Shown in pieces: positions 8,664-17,073 of a stretch of DNA of 64,000 nucleotides (the stretch's first letter is position 1; every line of letters starts with the position of its first letter). The notes below the pieces were generated by a model. The model worked only from the letters and a program-made list of their open reading frames with translations. It searched no databases and was not told where the DNA came from. A program made the translations under genes and the position numbers. Location of the stretch: the NCBI GenBank assembly GCA_031431125.1, contig JANPCX010000012.1, forward strand, positions 7,597 to 71,596. The letters run 5' to 3'. The DNA comes from JANPCX01 sp031431125. GTDB taxonomy: Bacteria; Pseudomonadota; Gammaproteobacteria; Burkholderiales; Burkholderiaceae_C.

Positions 8664-9151
8664 TAGCCCGCATAGTTCAGCAGGGACGCGCCCGTGCGGC
8701 GGTGCATGGGCGAGCCGAGGTGGCCGAGACGGCCACAGCAAATGTCTGTGGACATTGGCAAGGAGTTGAGGCCGCATCCGGCCGGCCAGACGCCGTCGCA
8801 TGGGTGCGTAGCGCTCGGGCCCAACTCGATTGGGCACTCGAGGCCATTGAACCTAGATCCGGCAGTTGAACGCGCCCGAATGGGCTGTGATGCGGTGCGC
8901 TGGCAAGGCGAGACGACGCTGCGGGCTCGTGCCCGCGAGGAGGAGCAACGCTGACAGCGTGCCGCAGCGCAGCTCAATCGGGTGTGTAGCGCTTTCACCC
9001 AAGCGGTGAAAATGGTCGTGGTCAGCAATGGCAACACCCATGCGGTGTTGCCAGCGGATGAAAGCGGTCAACTGCCGGATCTAGGTTGAAAGTGAGTATT
9101 TAGGCGTTGTTGCTCGAAGCAAGAGAGCGCCCTGGTGAAATATGCGGGCTA
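8664..9151. mobile_element. Non-coding block bounded by imperfect terminal inverted repeats (decayed IS or MITE)
   Basis: The left end (8664-8684) reads TAGCCCGCATAGTTCAGCAGG. The right end (9131-9151), reverse-complemented, matches it except at 2 of 21 positions. The 488 bp between hold no credible gene. A hairpin GTGGCCG/CGGCCAC sits at 8720-8736, and a second, perfect inverted repeat is nested at 8850-9087. The layout suggests an element or deletion derivative into which another inserted. The right end supplies the stop codon (TAG) of the minus-strand hydrolase. The parent IS family is not identifiable from sequence alone. Confidence 0.6.
8850..9087. mobile_element. Nested MITE-like element with perfect 20-bp terminal inverted repeats
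   Basis: AACCTAGATCCGGCAGTTGA at 8850-8869 is matched exactly by its reverse complement at 9068-9087. If the repeat is trimmed by one base on each side, the flanks both read TGA, a possible 3-bp target duplication. The interior of about 198 bp has no open frame with a ribosome site. Small size, perfect ends and lack of coding capacity fit a MITE mobilised in trans. Confidence 0.6.
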
Positions 9152-10102
9152 CCGGTGTGCTTCTTTTAAGAACGCCACCGCATCGGACAGCACACGGGGT
9201 GCTGAAGTACCCAAGTCGTTGTGGCCGGCCCCAGGAACCACCAGCAGTTGAGACCGAGCGCCAGTGGCTTGCAGCGCGTCATGCAGTTGCAGGGCTTGCG
9301 ACAGCGGTGCGACGGGGTCTTTGTCACCGTGCAATACCAATACTGGCGCCGACTGTCGGTGTGCGTAGGTGGCGACGCTGGCACGGCGCAGCGCCGCTGG
9401 ATCGCTGCCGCCTGCCATCGCCGCTGCACCGCGCTGCGCGTCAGACGCCACCGCTGCAGCCGGCTCCAGCGCCGTGTTCAGGTCGTAAATTCCGCTGTGG
9501 GCGATGACCGCTTGAACGTGGCTGCCGGTCGGGTTCGCGTGGCTGCTTGAGCCCGCTGACCAGGGTGCAGCAATCACTTGGCCCGCGCCTTGCAAATCGG
9601 CGCGGTTGGCCGTGACGGCCAACAAGGCCGCCAAATGCGCGCCAGCAGAGTGGCCCCAAACGCTGATCTGGTCCTGGGCAATGGCATGCACCGCCGCCTG
9701 CGAGCGCAACCAGCGCACGGCGCATTGCACGTCGTGCAAGGGCGCAGGAAACACCGCATTCGGGGCCAGCCGGTAGTCCACGCTGATGGCCACAAAACCT
9801 TCTTTGGCGAGCAGGAACTGCAAGGATCGCAGTTCATTGCGCTGCCCAAACATCCAAGCGCCGCCATGGATCAAGACCACGGCGGGTCGGGGCGTTGTCT
9901 TGGTATCGGGTTCAGCCCAGTCCAGCTTCAGGGTTTGGCCTGGGACTTGGCAGTAAGGCAGGCCCTTTTTAAACACCACACCGAACGGCACAGACAAGTG
10001 CTCGTCCAGCGCTTCAGCGTGGCGGGTTTTCCAAAGCACTACGGCAGCACCCATCGCTGCCAGGGCGAGCAACAGGGCCAGCGTAAGTCGCCAGCGCTTC
10101 AT
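9149..10102 (-). CDS. Alpha/beta hydrolase (lipase/esterase, HSL-like), membrane-anchored or secreted
   Basis: 317 residues from ATG 10102. The N-terminus MKRWRLTLALLLALAAMGAAVVLW is a signal anchor. The body has PAVVLIHGGAWMFGQRN (HGGxW oxyanion loop), ISVWGHSAGAHLAALLAV (GHSAG nucleophile Ser), LVLHGDKDPVAPL (acid Asp) and VPGAGHNDLG (His), so the catalytic triad looks complete. An in-frame ATG at 10153 lies inside a repeat and would add repeat-derived residues, so I reject it. The stop TAG comes from the terminal repeat of the 8664-9151 element, so the native C-terminus may have been altered. Substrate is unknown. Confidence 0.82.
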   Translation of the reverse strand: MKRWRLTLALLLALAAMGAAVVLWKTRHAEALDEHLSVPFGVVFKKGLPYCQVPGQTLKLDWAEPDTKTTPRPAVVLIHGGAWMFGQRNELRSLQFLLAKEGFVAISVDYRLAPNAVFPAPLHDVQCAVRWLRSQAAVHAIAQDQISVWGHSAGAHLAALLAVTANRADLQGAGQVIAAPWSAGSSSHANPTGSHVQAVIAHSGIYDLNTALEPAAAVASDAQRGAAAMAGGSDPAALRRASVATYAHRQSAPVLVLHGDKDPVAPLSQALQLHDALQATGARSQLLVVPGAGHNDLGTSAPRVLSDAVAFLKEAHR

Positions 10103-10125
10103 AAAACGCCCAGGCTCACAGCCTG

Positions 10126-10225
10126 CGTCATTCCCGCGCAGGCGGGAATCCATGCGGTGTGGGCAATCGATGCGGTCGATCCATGTTCATGCCTCGGCTG
10201 GATTCCCGCCTGCGCGGGAATGACG
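10126..10225. repeat. Pair of inverted dRS3-like repeats
   Basis: Two 27-nt copies in opposite orientation lie at 10126-10152 and 10199-10225. Each contains a 20-nt core beginning ATTCCC and ending GGGAAT with 8 nt between, at 10130-10149 and 10202-10221. This matches the ATTCCC-N8-GGGAAT pattern described for neisserial dRS3 repeats. They are 46 nt apart and could form a long hairpin. They occupy the region between the LOG gene and the hydrolase start, so they probably lie in the hydrolase leader. Confidence 0.7.
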
Positions 10226-10285
10226 GTTGAAGTACCTGTCATGGCGCAATGCATCACTGCCAAACCTACCCAACCCTTCTCGGGC

Positions 10286-11236
10286 TCAGATGTCAGACGC
10301 GTACTCACCAGTTTGGGTGTCACCGGCCTCAAAACCATACTCTTCGTCGAGCAAGGCCCAGGCTTCCTCAGCGGTCTCGACAAAGTTGAACAGATTCACA
10401 TCGTCGGGCGAGATCATGCCGGTTTCAATCAGCAGATCGAAGTTGATCAGGCGCGACCAAAAATCGCGGCCAAAGAGCAAGATGGGGCGCCTGCGGCATT
10501 TGCCGGTTTGAATCAAGGTCATGGTTTCGAACAGCTCGTCGAGCGTGCCGAAACCGCCTGGGAAACACACCAGTGCAATGCTGCGCATCAAAAAATGCAT
10601 CTTGCGCAGGGCGAAGTAGTGGAACTGAAAACACAACTCGGGCGTGATGTAGGGGTTGGGCGCCTGTTCATGCGGCAGCACGATGTTGAGGCCTATGCTT
10701 TGGCCACCCACTTCATAGGCGCCGCGGTTGCCCGCCTCCATGATGCCGGGGCCACCGCCCGTCACCACATACACCGGTGTCGCCAAACGTTTGGTGCGCT
10801 CCGTTACCAAACCCGCAAACGCGCGCGCTTCTTCGTAGTAACGAGACATTTTCAAACGCATTTCGGCGCGAGCCAGTTGTACCGGGTCGGCCAAAGTTTT
10901 CGCCTGCGCCAATGCAGCCTTCGCGTCGTCATGCGAGGCGATGCGTGCGCTGCCGAAAATCACGATGGTGGATTCAATCCCGCGTTCGGACTGCACCAGC
11001 TCGGGCTTGAGCAGCTCCAGCTGCATGCGCACCGGGCGCAGCTCTTCGCGCAGCAGAAATGCGCTGTCGGTGAACGCCAAGCGGTAGGCGCTCTCGGGAC
11101 CGTCGTAACGTGAGGGCGGCACCAGGCTGGCGGCCTCTTGCTGCGCAGAAGGAAAATTGCGTGCTGTCAACTCGCCCCGTTTGGGTGTCGCAGCGGGATT
11201 CACGGGTTGGTCCATGGGGGATTTGTTTTGGTGCAT
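10286..11236 (-). CDS. LOG family protein (TIGR00730-like Rossmann-fold phosphoribohydrolase)
   Basis: 316 residues. The diagnostic LOG motifs are VVTGGGPGIMEAGNRGAYE and CFPGGFGTLDELFE (PGGxGTxxE), which bind nucleotide and hydrolyse cytokinin-type nucleoside 5'-monophosphates in characterised members. In bacteria without cytokinin signalling such proteins are thought to act on AMP or other purine nucleotides. The N-terminal 90 residues are longer than in short LOG proteins and match the larger class. Two in-frame ATGs (11236 and 11215) are possible and neither has a clear ribosome site. It is 12 nt downstream of moeB, so probably co-transcribed. Confidence 0.82.
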   Translation of the reverse strand: MHQNKSPMDQPVNPAATPKRGELTARNFPSAQQEAASLVPPSRYDGPESAYRLAFTDSAFLLREELRPVRMQLELLKPELVQSERGIESTIVIFGSARIASHDDAKAALAQAKTLADPVQLARAEMRLKMSRYYEEARAFAGLVTERTKRLATPVYVVTGGGPGIMEAGNRGAYEVGGQSIGLNIVLPHEQAPNPYITPELCFQFHYFALRKMHFLMRSIALVCFPGGFGTLDELFETMTLIQTGKCRRRPILLFGRDFWSRLINFDLLIETGMISPDDVNLFNFVETAEEAWALLDEEYGFEAGDTQTGEYASDI

Positions 11237-11248
11237 GGGGTGCGCAGC

Positions 11249-12037
11249 TTAACTGATGGCTGCTCTGGCGGCGCCACAAACGGGGCAGCCAGGTGCAGCG
11301 ATGGTGCGCATGTCCTGCCAATGCATCTGTTGCGCGTCGAACATCAAGAGCCTGTTGGTAAGTGCGCTGGTGAGACCACCGAGCAGTTTCAAAGCTTCAG
11401 CCGCCTGCGCGCTGCCCACCATCCCCACCAGCGGTGCCCACACCCCCATGGTGGCGCAGGCCACTTCGGGTGGCGCAGGCGATGGCGGAAAAACACAGGC
11501 ATAGCAGGGGCTGCTGGCCTCACGTGGGTCGTAGACCGCAAGCTGGCCGTGCAGCCCCAAGGCCGACGCCCAAACCAAAGGTTTGGCGAGCCGAACGCAA
11601 GCCGCATTGATGGCTTGCCGGGTGGCGAAGTTGTCGCTGCAATCAAGCACCACGGTGCTTTGCGCCACCCAGGGCGGCAGGTTGTCTGAGTTGGCACGCA
11701 TGACATGGGCGTGGACCGTCACATCGGGATTGATGTCGTGCACGGCCTGCTGCACTGAATGTGCTTTGGCTTGGCCAATGCGAGCCGTGGTGTGGGCAAT
11801 TTGCCGCTGCAGGTTGCTCAGCTCAACCACATCGTCATCGACCACCGTGATGGTGCCGACACCTGAGCTGGCGAGGTAGAGCAAAGCGGCACTGCCTAAG
11901 CCGCCTGCACCGATCACCAGAGCGTGACTGGCGAGAACGCGCTCTTGGCAATGCACCCCCCAGCTTGGCAGCATGAGGTGTCTTGCATAACGCAGGAGCT
12001 GCTCGTCAGTCACGGGCTGGCCGGTTGCTCGGCCCAT
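11249..12037 (-). CDS. moeB: Molybdopterin-synthase adenylyltransferase / ThiF-MoeB family E1-like protein
   Basis: 262 residues. The ATP-binding Rossmann motif is ALVIGAGGLGSAALLYLASSG, followed by DDDVVELSNLQRQ, the E1-type signature. Two CxxC pairs (CYAC and CPVC) form the structural zinc site, and a Cys is present near the adenylate-thioester position (VACATMGVW). MoeB adenylates the C-terminus of MoaD during molybdopterin synthesis; ThiF acts on ThiS, and some proteins serve both. No mo or thi genes flank it. It sits 18 nt after ctpA in a ctpA-moeB arrangement common in this order. Confidence 0.85.
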   Translation of the reverse strand: MGRATGQPVTDEQLLRYARHLMLPSWGVHCQERVLASHALVIGAGGLGSAALLYLASSGVGTITVVDDDVVELSNLQRQIAHTTARIGQAKAHSVQQAVHDINPDVTVHAHVMRANSDNLPPWVAQSTVVLDCSDNFATRQAINAACVRLAKPLVWASALGLHGQLAVYDPREASSPCYACVFPPSPAPPEVACATMGVWAPLVGMVGSAQAAEALKLLGGLTSALTNRLLMFDAQQMHWQDMRTIAAPGCPVCGAARAAIS

Positions 12038-12055
12038 GAGGCAGGCGCAACCGCA

Positions 12056-13501
12056 TTATTTGTTGGTATCGGCCTCGGCCTTACGTTCCACCAAGGTTTT
12101 GCTGGCTTGCACCGGCTTGCCCTTGAGTTGATTCAGAGCCTGAATCAGCTGGAAGTCTTCTGGGGCGCCAAATTCCGGGGGCGGCTTGAGATCAGCGCCC
12201 TTGTTGCGTTTGGTCTCTTCTTCGAGTTTCTTGCGGGCTTCATCGCGGGCTTTTTCGCGGACCGCGTCTTTTTGCTCGGCGCCTTGACCGCTTTGAAGGT
12301 GTTTTTCCAGATCCGCCTCGCGCATGCGCAGGGCGGCGAACAAATTACCTTCAGCAGTCTCGTCCAGCATCACATTGGGGATGATGCCGGTGGCTTGGAT
12401 GGACTTGCCCGATGGGGTGTAGTAACGCGCCGTGGTGATTTTGAGCGCAGTTTCTGCGGAGAGCTGGCGCACGGTTTGCACCGAGCCTTTGCCGAAACTC
12501 TGAGCGCCCATGATGGTGGCGCGTTTGTGGTCTTGCAGCGCACCGGCCACGATTTCACTCGCAGATGCCGAGCCTTCGTTGATCAACACCACCAAGGGCA
12601 CAGACTTCAGCGCAGCAGGCAAACGTTTGAGCGGGTCGCCCTGACCTCGGCGCTGGTAGAACTCGGGTGATGCTTTGAAAACCGCCTTGGAATCAGCCAC
12701 TTGGCCGTTGGTCGAAACGACCACCACATCACTGGGCAAAAACGCCGCGGAGATGGCGACAGACGCCTCCAGCAAACCGCCCGGGTCATTGCGCAAGTCC
12801 AGCACCAAACCTTTGAGCTGGGGCTCTTGTTTGTAGATTTCTTCCAGCTTGCGGGCAAAGTCTTCCACCGTGCGCTCTTGGAAGGAGCTGACGCGCAGCC
12901 ATGCATAACCGGGCTCGATCACTTTGGAACGAACGCTTTGCGTGTGAATTTCCTCGCGCACGATGGTGACCGGGAAACTGCGGCTTTCCGACTTGCGGAA
13001 GATGGTGAGCATCACTTTGGTGTTGGGCTCGCCGCGCATGCGTTTGACGGCCTGGTCCATGGTCAGGCCTTTGACGAAGGTGTCGTCAATTTTGGTGATC
13101 AAGTCGCCCGACTTGATGCCGGCACGAAAGGCAGGGGACCCTTCAATGGGCGACACCACTTTCACCACGCCATCTTCCATGCCAATTTCGATGCCCACGC
13201 CGACGAAACGGCCCGATGTACCTTCACGAAATTCTTTGAAGCTTTTTTTGTCGAAATACTGGCTGTGTGGATCCAGACCCGAAACCATGCCGCCGATGGC
13301 ATCAGAGATGAGTTTTTTCTCGTCCACGGGCTCCACATAGTCGGACTTGACCATGCCAAAAACAGCCGCCAACTGCTGCATTTCTTCCATAGGCAATTCG
13401 GCCATCACGCTGCGTGCGGTGGCATTGAATTGCATCGTGGTCAGCGCACCTGCCATGGCGCCCAGTGCAATCCAGCCGGTGACTTTGAGTTTGGAGCCCA
13501 T
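12056..13501 (-). CDS. S41 family C-terminal processing peptidase (CtpA/Prc-like)
   Basis: 481 residues. One N-terminal membrane anchor (VTGWIALGAMAGALTTMQF), a PDZ domain (GVGIEIGMEDGVVKVVSP ... GDLITKID), then the protease core. The catalytic Ser is in NEGSASASEIVAGAL and the Lys in SFGKGSVQT. SGKSIQATGIIPN closes the domain, and a Lys/Glu-rich helical tail follows. Such periplasmic proteases cleave C-terminal ends of envelope proteins and often peptidoglycan hydrolases. It leads the minus-strand group ctpA-moeB-LOG. The gpmA gene often found upstream in relatives is not here. Confidence 0.92.
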   Translation of the reverse strand: MGSKLKVTGWIALGAMAGALTTMQFNATARSVMAELPMEEMQQLAAVFGMVKSDYVEPVDEKKLISDAIGGMVSGLDPHSQYFDKKSFKEFREGTSGRFVGVGIEIGMEDGVVKVVSPIEGSPAFRAGIKSGDLITKIDDTFVKGLTMDQAVKRMRGEPNTKVMLTIFRKSESRSFPVTIVREEIHTQSVRSKVIEPGYAWLRVSSFQERTVEDFARKLEEIYKQEPQLKGLVLDLRNDPGGLLEASVAISAAFLPSDVVVVSTNGQVADSKAVFKASPEFYQRRGQGDPLKRLPAALKSVPLVVLINEGSASASEIVAGALQDHKRATIMGAQSFGKGSVQTVRQLSAETALKITTARYYTPSGKSIQATGIIPNVMLDETAEGNLFAALRMREADLEKHLQSGQGAEQKDAVREKARDEARKKLEEETKRNKGADLKPPPEFGAPEDFQLIQALNQLKGKPVQASKTLVERKAEADTNK

Positions 13502-13650
13502 ACAACGTTTGCCTTTGTGATCTTGAACGTGGGCAAGCGCCCTACTCGGACGCTTGGACTTTCAGTATATGCCGCGCTGCCTTTGTTTGTGGTGCGCCGC
13601 CGAGCTTGGAGCAGGGCAGGACGCGTGAAGTTCAGCGTCTGAGGGCAGAT

Positions 13651-14760
13651 TCATGACAATCTTTCACGGGCAAAGGTGACCACATGGTCCACTTCCGCCC
13701 GTATGCCTATCCATTCGCCGACGTGGTGGTCGTGGTGAGACGGCACATGGGCCTGAACCCGCTCGCCCGTGGGCAGGCGCAAGGTGTACAGAAATTCGGA
13801 ACCTCGGAAGGCTTTTCGTTCGATGCAGGCCTGCACCGGGGCCGCGTCGTCGTGAACGATGTCGTCGGCACGCAGCAGCACATCACACAGGCCGCCTTCA
13901 TAGGCGCCGGGCAGCAGGCACTCGTCGGCGTCTTCCAAGTCACCGAGGGCAGTTTTCACCACGGTGTGGACACCTGCACCGTTCTGTGTGCTGACGATTT
14001 GGCCCAGCGCAAACACCCCGTGGCCAATGAATCCGGCCACGAAACGCGATACCGGGCGGTGGTAGAGGGTGTAGGCATCGTCCCACTGCTCCAGGTGGCC
14101 TTGGTGCATGACACCAATCACATCACCCAGGGCAAACGCCTCCATTTGGTCGTGGGTCACGAACAGGGCCGTGGTTTGGGCAGCTTTCAAAATGCCGCGA
14201 AGCTCTTGGGCCAGGCGTTCGCGCAGGTCCACATCCAGGCTGGAAAAGGGCTCATCCAACAACAACAACTTGGGCTGCGGCGCCAACGCGCGGGCCAAGG
14301 CCACACGCTGCTGCTGCCCCCCGGAGAGCTGATGCGGGGCGCGGCTGGCGGCATGGGCCAAGCCCACCAGATCCAGCACTTCTTGGGTACGGGCTTTGCG
14401 CTGCGCGCGTGGCAGATGGGCCAAACCGAAGGCAATGTTGTCGGCCACACTCAAATGCGGAAACAGGGCGTAGTCTTGAAACACCATGCCAATGTGGCGC
14501 TGCTCGGGGGGCAGGTGCACGGCAGGCTGGCCTGCCGCGGGCGCTTGGCTCAGCACCTGGCCTGACATCCGTATGGCCCCGCCCTGCAGCGGCTGCAACC
14601 CCGCCACCGCACGCAACAGCGAAGTCTTGCCGCAGCCCGACGGGCCAATCAGCACGCCAATTTGCCCGGCAGCCAATCCCAGACTCGCCTCTTGAACAGC
14701 CGCTTTGCTGCCCGCAGGCCCGCCATAACGCAAGGTGATTCGATCCAACTGCAAAAACAT
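13651..14760 (-). CDS. ABC transporter ATP-binding protein, iron(III)-type (FbpC-like)
   Basis: 369 residues. Walker A GPSGCGKTS, signature LSGGQQQRVALARAL, Walker B LLLLDEPFSSLD and switch His in FVTHDQMEAFAL are all present. The C-terminal TOBE-like region (from about residue 240) is typical of the FbpC/PotA group. Located on the cytoplasmic face, it would energise uptake through the permease encoded divergently at 14874. A Fur-box-like palindrome lies in the shared promoter region. No FbpA-type binding protein is adjacent. Iron is inferred from family and operator; thiamine or other substrates cannot be excluded. Confidence 0.85.
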   Translation of the reverse strand: MFLQLDRITLRYGGPAGSKAAVQEASLGLAAGQIGVLIGPSGCGKTSLLRAVAGLQPLQGGAIRMSGQVLSQAPAAGQPAVHLPPEQRHIGMVFQDYALFPHLSVADNIAFGLAHLPRAQRKARTQEVLDLVGLAHAASRAPHQLSGGQQQRVALARALAPQPKLLLLDEPFSSLDVDLRERLAQELRGILKAAQTTALFVTHDQMEAFALGDVIGVMHQGHLEQWDDAYTLYHRPVSRFVAGFIGHGVFALGQIVSTQNGAGVHTVVKTALGDLEDADECLLPGAYEGGLCDVLLRADDIVHDDAAPVQACIERKAFRGSEFLYTLRLPTGERVQAHVPSHHDHHVGEWIGIRAEVDHVVTFARERLS

Positions 14761-14786
14761 GCTCGAATGATAAAGCTTTGAGCGAA

Positions 14787-14805
14787 AATGCGAGTCGTTC
14801 GCATT
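14787..14805. promoter_or_regulatory. Fur-box-like palindrome between divergent iron ABC genes
   Basis: AATGCGAGTCGTTCGCATT is a palindrome with perfect 7-bp arms and a 5-nt centre. It agrees with the classical Fur site AATGAGAATCATTCTCATT at 15 of 19 positions. It lies 26 nt upstream of the ATPase start and about 70 nt upstream of the chosen permease start, where it could control both. Confidence 0.6.
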
Positions 14806-14873
14806 CGCGTATATCCCTACCGGCGGTGCGAGACACCCTGGTTCTTTCTTGGCTTAGCGCCCTCTTTCTCCCC

Positions 14874-16502
14874 ATGACCCGTCTCATCACCCTGCTGTGT
14901 GGCCTCTTGGCTCTGCCTGTGCTGGGGGTGCTGGCGTCGTGGTTGGCCCTGGACGCCAGCAGCTGGGCCAATTTGCAACACCAAATTGACACGGTCTTGC
15001 CCCAGTACGCACTGAACTCACTGCTGCTGAGTGTGGTGGTGGCTTTGGGCGTCACCGTGCTCGGGGCCGGGGCCGCGGCCATGGTCTGTTTGTTTGAGTT
15101 CCCGGGTCGGCGGCTCTTCGAGTGGGCCCTGCTCTTGCCCCTGGCCATGCCCGCCTATGTGCTGGCCTATGCAGCGACTGATTTTTTGCAGTTCAGCGGC
15201 CCGCTGCAAACAGGCCTGCGCCAGCTCACCGGCGCGCAAGGTGCGTTGTGGCCCGACGTGCGCAGCCTCTGGGGTGCGGCAGTGATGTTCATTTTGTGCC
15301 TTTACCCCTATGTGTATTTGCTCACCCGCGCGGCCCTGAGCGAACGTGGTGTGGCCCTGATGGAAGCCGCCCGCCTGCTCGGTGCGGGCACCTGGCGCCG
15401 GGTGCGTGAGGTGGCATTGCCCCTGGCCCGCCCCGCCATCATGGCGGGCGTGGCGCTGGCGCTGATGGAAACCTTGGCTGACTACGGCGTGGGTTCGTAC
15501 TTTGGCCTGCAAACCTTCACCACCGGCATCTACAAAGCCTGGCTGGTCATGAACGACCGCGATGCCGCTGCGCAACTGGCCTCTGTTCTGCTGGTGGTGG
15601 TGGCCTTGTTGTTGTGGCTGGAGCACCATGCCCAGCGGCGTTTGCGTTTTGCCACGCAGCGCAGCCAAGCGGCACCCGGCCAGGGCAACAGCCTGGATGC
15701 ACAGCCGCTGGTGCTGCGCGGCAGTGGCGCTTGCTTCGCAGTCTTTTTGTGTGCCTTGCCCGTGGTGCTGGGTTTCGTGCTGCCCGTGGCGGTGCTGCTG
15801 CGCCTCGTGTGGCTCGAGGCAAACGCCTCCGAGTTGGGTTTGCCGCTGGCGCGTTTTGCTTCTTGGGCCTGGACCAGCTTCACCTTGGCCACCACCGCCG
15901 CCGTGCTGGCCACTGCCTTGGCGCTGTGCCTGGCCTTCATGCAACGTTCCCAAGGGCCCGCCACCCGCGCGGGCTGGGTGCTGCGCTGGGCAGCGCGTGT
16001 GGTGGGTTTGGGTTATGCCATTCCCGGTGCGGTGATTGCAGTGGGCATTCTGTGGGCCGTGGGTTGGCTACAAGCACACTGGCCGCAACTCGGCACGTCT
16101 ACCTTGGTCACCGGCACCCTGTTCGGCGTGATGTATGCCTACCTCGTGCGTTTTGGTGCCGTTGCCCAGCAATCGGTCGCAGCGGGTTATGCGCGGCTGT
16201 CTCCGTCGCTCGATGAAACCGCGCGCATGTTGGGTTGCGGTAAGCGGCGCCTGTTTTGGGCCGTCCATGCCCCGCTGCTCAAGCGGGCCAGTCTATCGGC
16301 CGCACTGCTGGTGTTTGTGGACGTGATGAAAGAACTGCCCGCCACCTTGGTGCTGCGCCCCTTCAACAGCGACACGCTGGCCGTGGTCGCCTACCAACTG
16401 GCTCGCGATGAACGCTTGGCCGAAGCCGCGCTGCCTTCACTGGCCATCGTGGCAGTGGGATTGTTGCCCGTGATTCTGTTGTCTCGGTCCTTGCGTGCAT
16501 GA
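14874..16502 (+). CDS. ABC transporter permease, iron(III)-type (FbpB-like, two permease domains)
   Basis: About 542 residues with some 12 hydrophobic segments in two homologous halves, as in FbpB permeases. The EAA loops that contact the ATPase are visible: MEAARLLGAGTWRRVREVALPLARPA in the first half and LDETARMLGCGKRRLFWAVHAPLLKRA in the second. I chose ATG 14874; an in-frame GTG at 14826 is possible, and a TTG at 14778 lies before the Fur-like site and is unlikely. It is divergent from its presumed ATPase, an unusual arrangement for this system, with no binding protein nearby. Confidence 0.82.
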   Translation: MTRLITLLCGLLALPVLGVLASWLALDASSWANLQHQIDTVLPQYALNSLLLSVVVALGVTVLGAGAAAMVCLFEFPGRRLFEWALLLPLAMPAYVLAYAATDFLQFSGPLQTGLRQLTGAQGALWPDVRSLWGAAVMFILCLYPYVYLLTRAALSERGVALMEAARLLGAGTWRRVREVALPLARPAIMAGVALALMETLADYGVGSYFGLQTFTTGIYKAWLVMNDRDAAAQLASVLLVVVALLLWLEHHAQRRLRFATQRSQAAPGQGNSLDAQPLVLRGSGACFAVFLCALPVVLGFVLPVAVLLRLVWLEANASELGLPLARFASWAWTSFTLATTAAVLATALALCLAFMQRSQGPATRAGWVLRWAARVVGLGYAIPGAVIAVGILWAVGWLQAHWPQLGTSTLVTGTLFGVMYAYLVRFGAVAQQSVAAGYARLSPSLDETARMLGCGKRRLFWAVHAPLLKRASLSAALLVFVDVMKELPATLVLRPFNSDTLAVVAYQLARDERLAEAALPSLAIVAVGLLPVILLSRSLRA

Positions 16503-16555
16503 GACTGCCTCAATGAACACGTCCCCATCTCCGCCCAAGCAATGCCAGTGACCAT

Positions 16556-16822
16556 TTACTGCAGAACGCTGTGCAAGGCCCCGTTTTCCTTGGCATGCAC
16601 ACCGCTGGACTCAGCAGGGCCGACCAATCGAACCTGCACATCCCTTTGCAGGGCAGTGCATAAGTTACCGCGCACCACATGTTCGGTGAACTGCCACGCA
16701 TCTGGTTGAGATGGCTGCAAGTCGCTGTCCCAAAACGCGTGAATGGCCGCGTCGGGATCAGTTGCTTCGACCTCCATTGACACAAATCCCGTGACCGGCA
16801 TGGTCACCAAATAACGCGCCAT
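16556..16822 (-). CDS. Hypothetical small protein (88 aa)
   Basis: 88 residues with no recognised domain. The start is well supported by GAGGAGG 5 nt upstream of ATG 16822. The sequence opens MARYLVTMPVTGFVSMEVEATDPDAA and has a beta-strand/helix character in the first 60 residues, reminiscent of small soluble alpha-beta proteins. No signal peptide or membrane segment is seen. It is convergent with the iron permease (53 nt between the ends) and downstream of the kefC-type gene. Real gene likely; function unknown. Confidence 0.6.
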   Translation of the reverse strand: MARYLVTMPVTGFVSMEVEATDPDAAIHAFWDSDLQPSQPDAWQFTEHVVRGNLCTALQRDVQVRLVGPAESSGVHAKENGALHSVLQ

Positions 16823-17073
16823 GGATCCTCCTCATTGTTAAATCATGCTGGCGCGGAAGACGCCTTTGCTCTGGACTGGCAGATTACACAAAGTGGCACC
16901 GTCTTTTGAAGCGCATTCGCATGTGCGCAAGACCAGCGGTTGATCTGGAATGATCAGCGTCGCCAAGAACCCGGAGTGATCGCTGACATCGGCTTGCTTG
17001 TTTTGCTGCTCGGTTTCATGCCGAGATCCGCTGTTTGATGATGAAACGTCGGGCATCAGGCCACGGACTGCGT

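Noticed and set aside
10126..10225. Possible CRISPR array
   Set aside because: Only two copies in inverted orientation with no spacer series and no cas genes.
9578..11113. Long plus-strand open frame (511 codons) opposite the hydrolase and LOG genes
   Set aside because: It runs antisense to two well-supported genes, crosses the dRS3 repeats, and has no ribosome site or recognisable domain. A product of high GC content.
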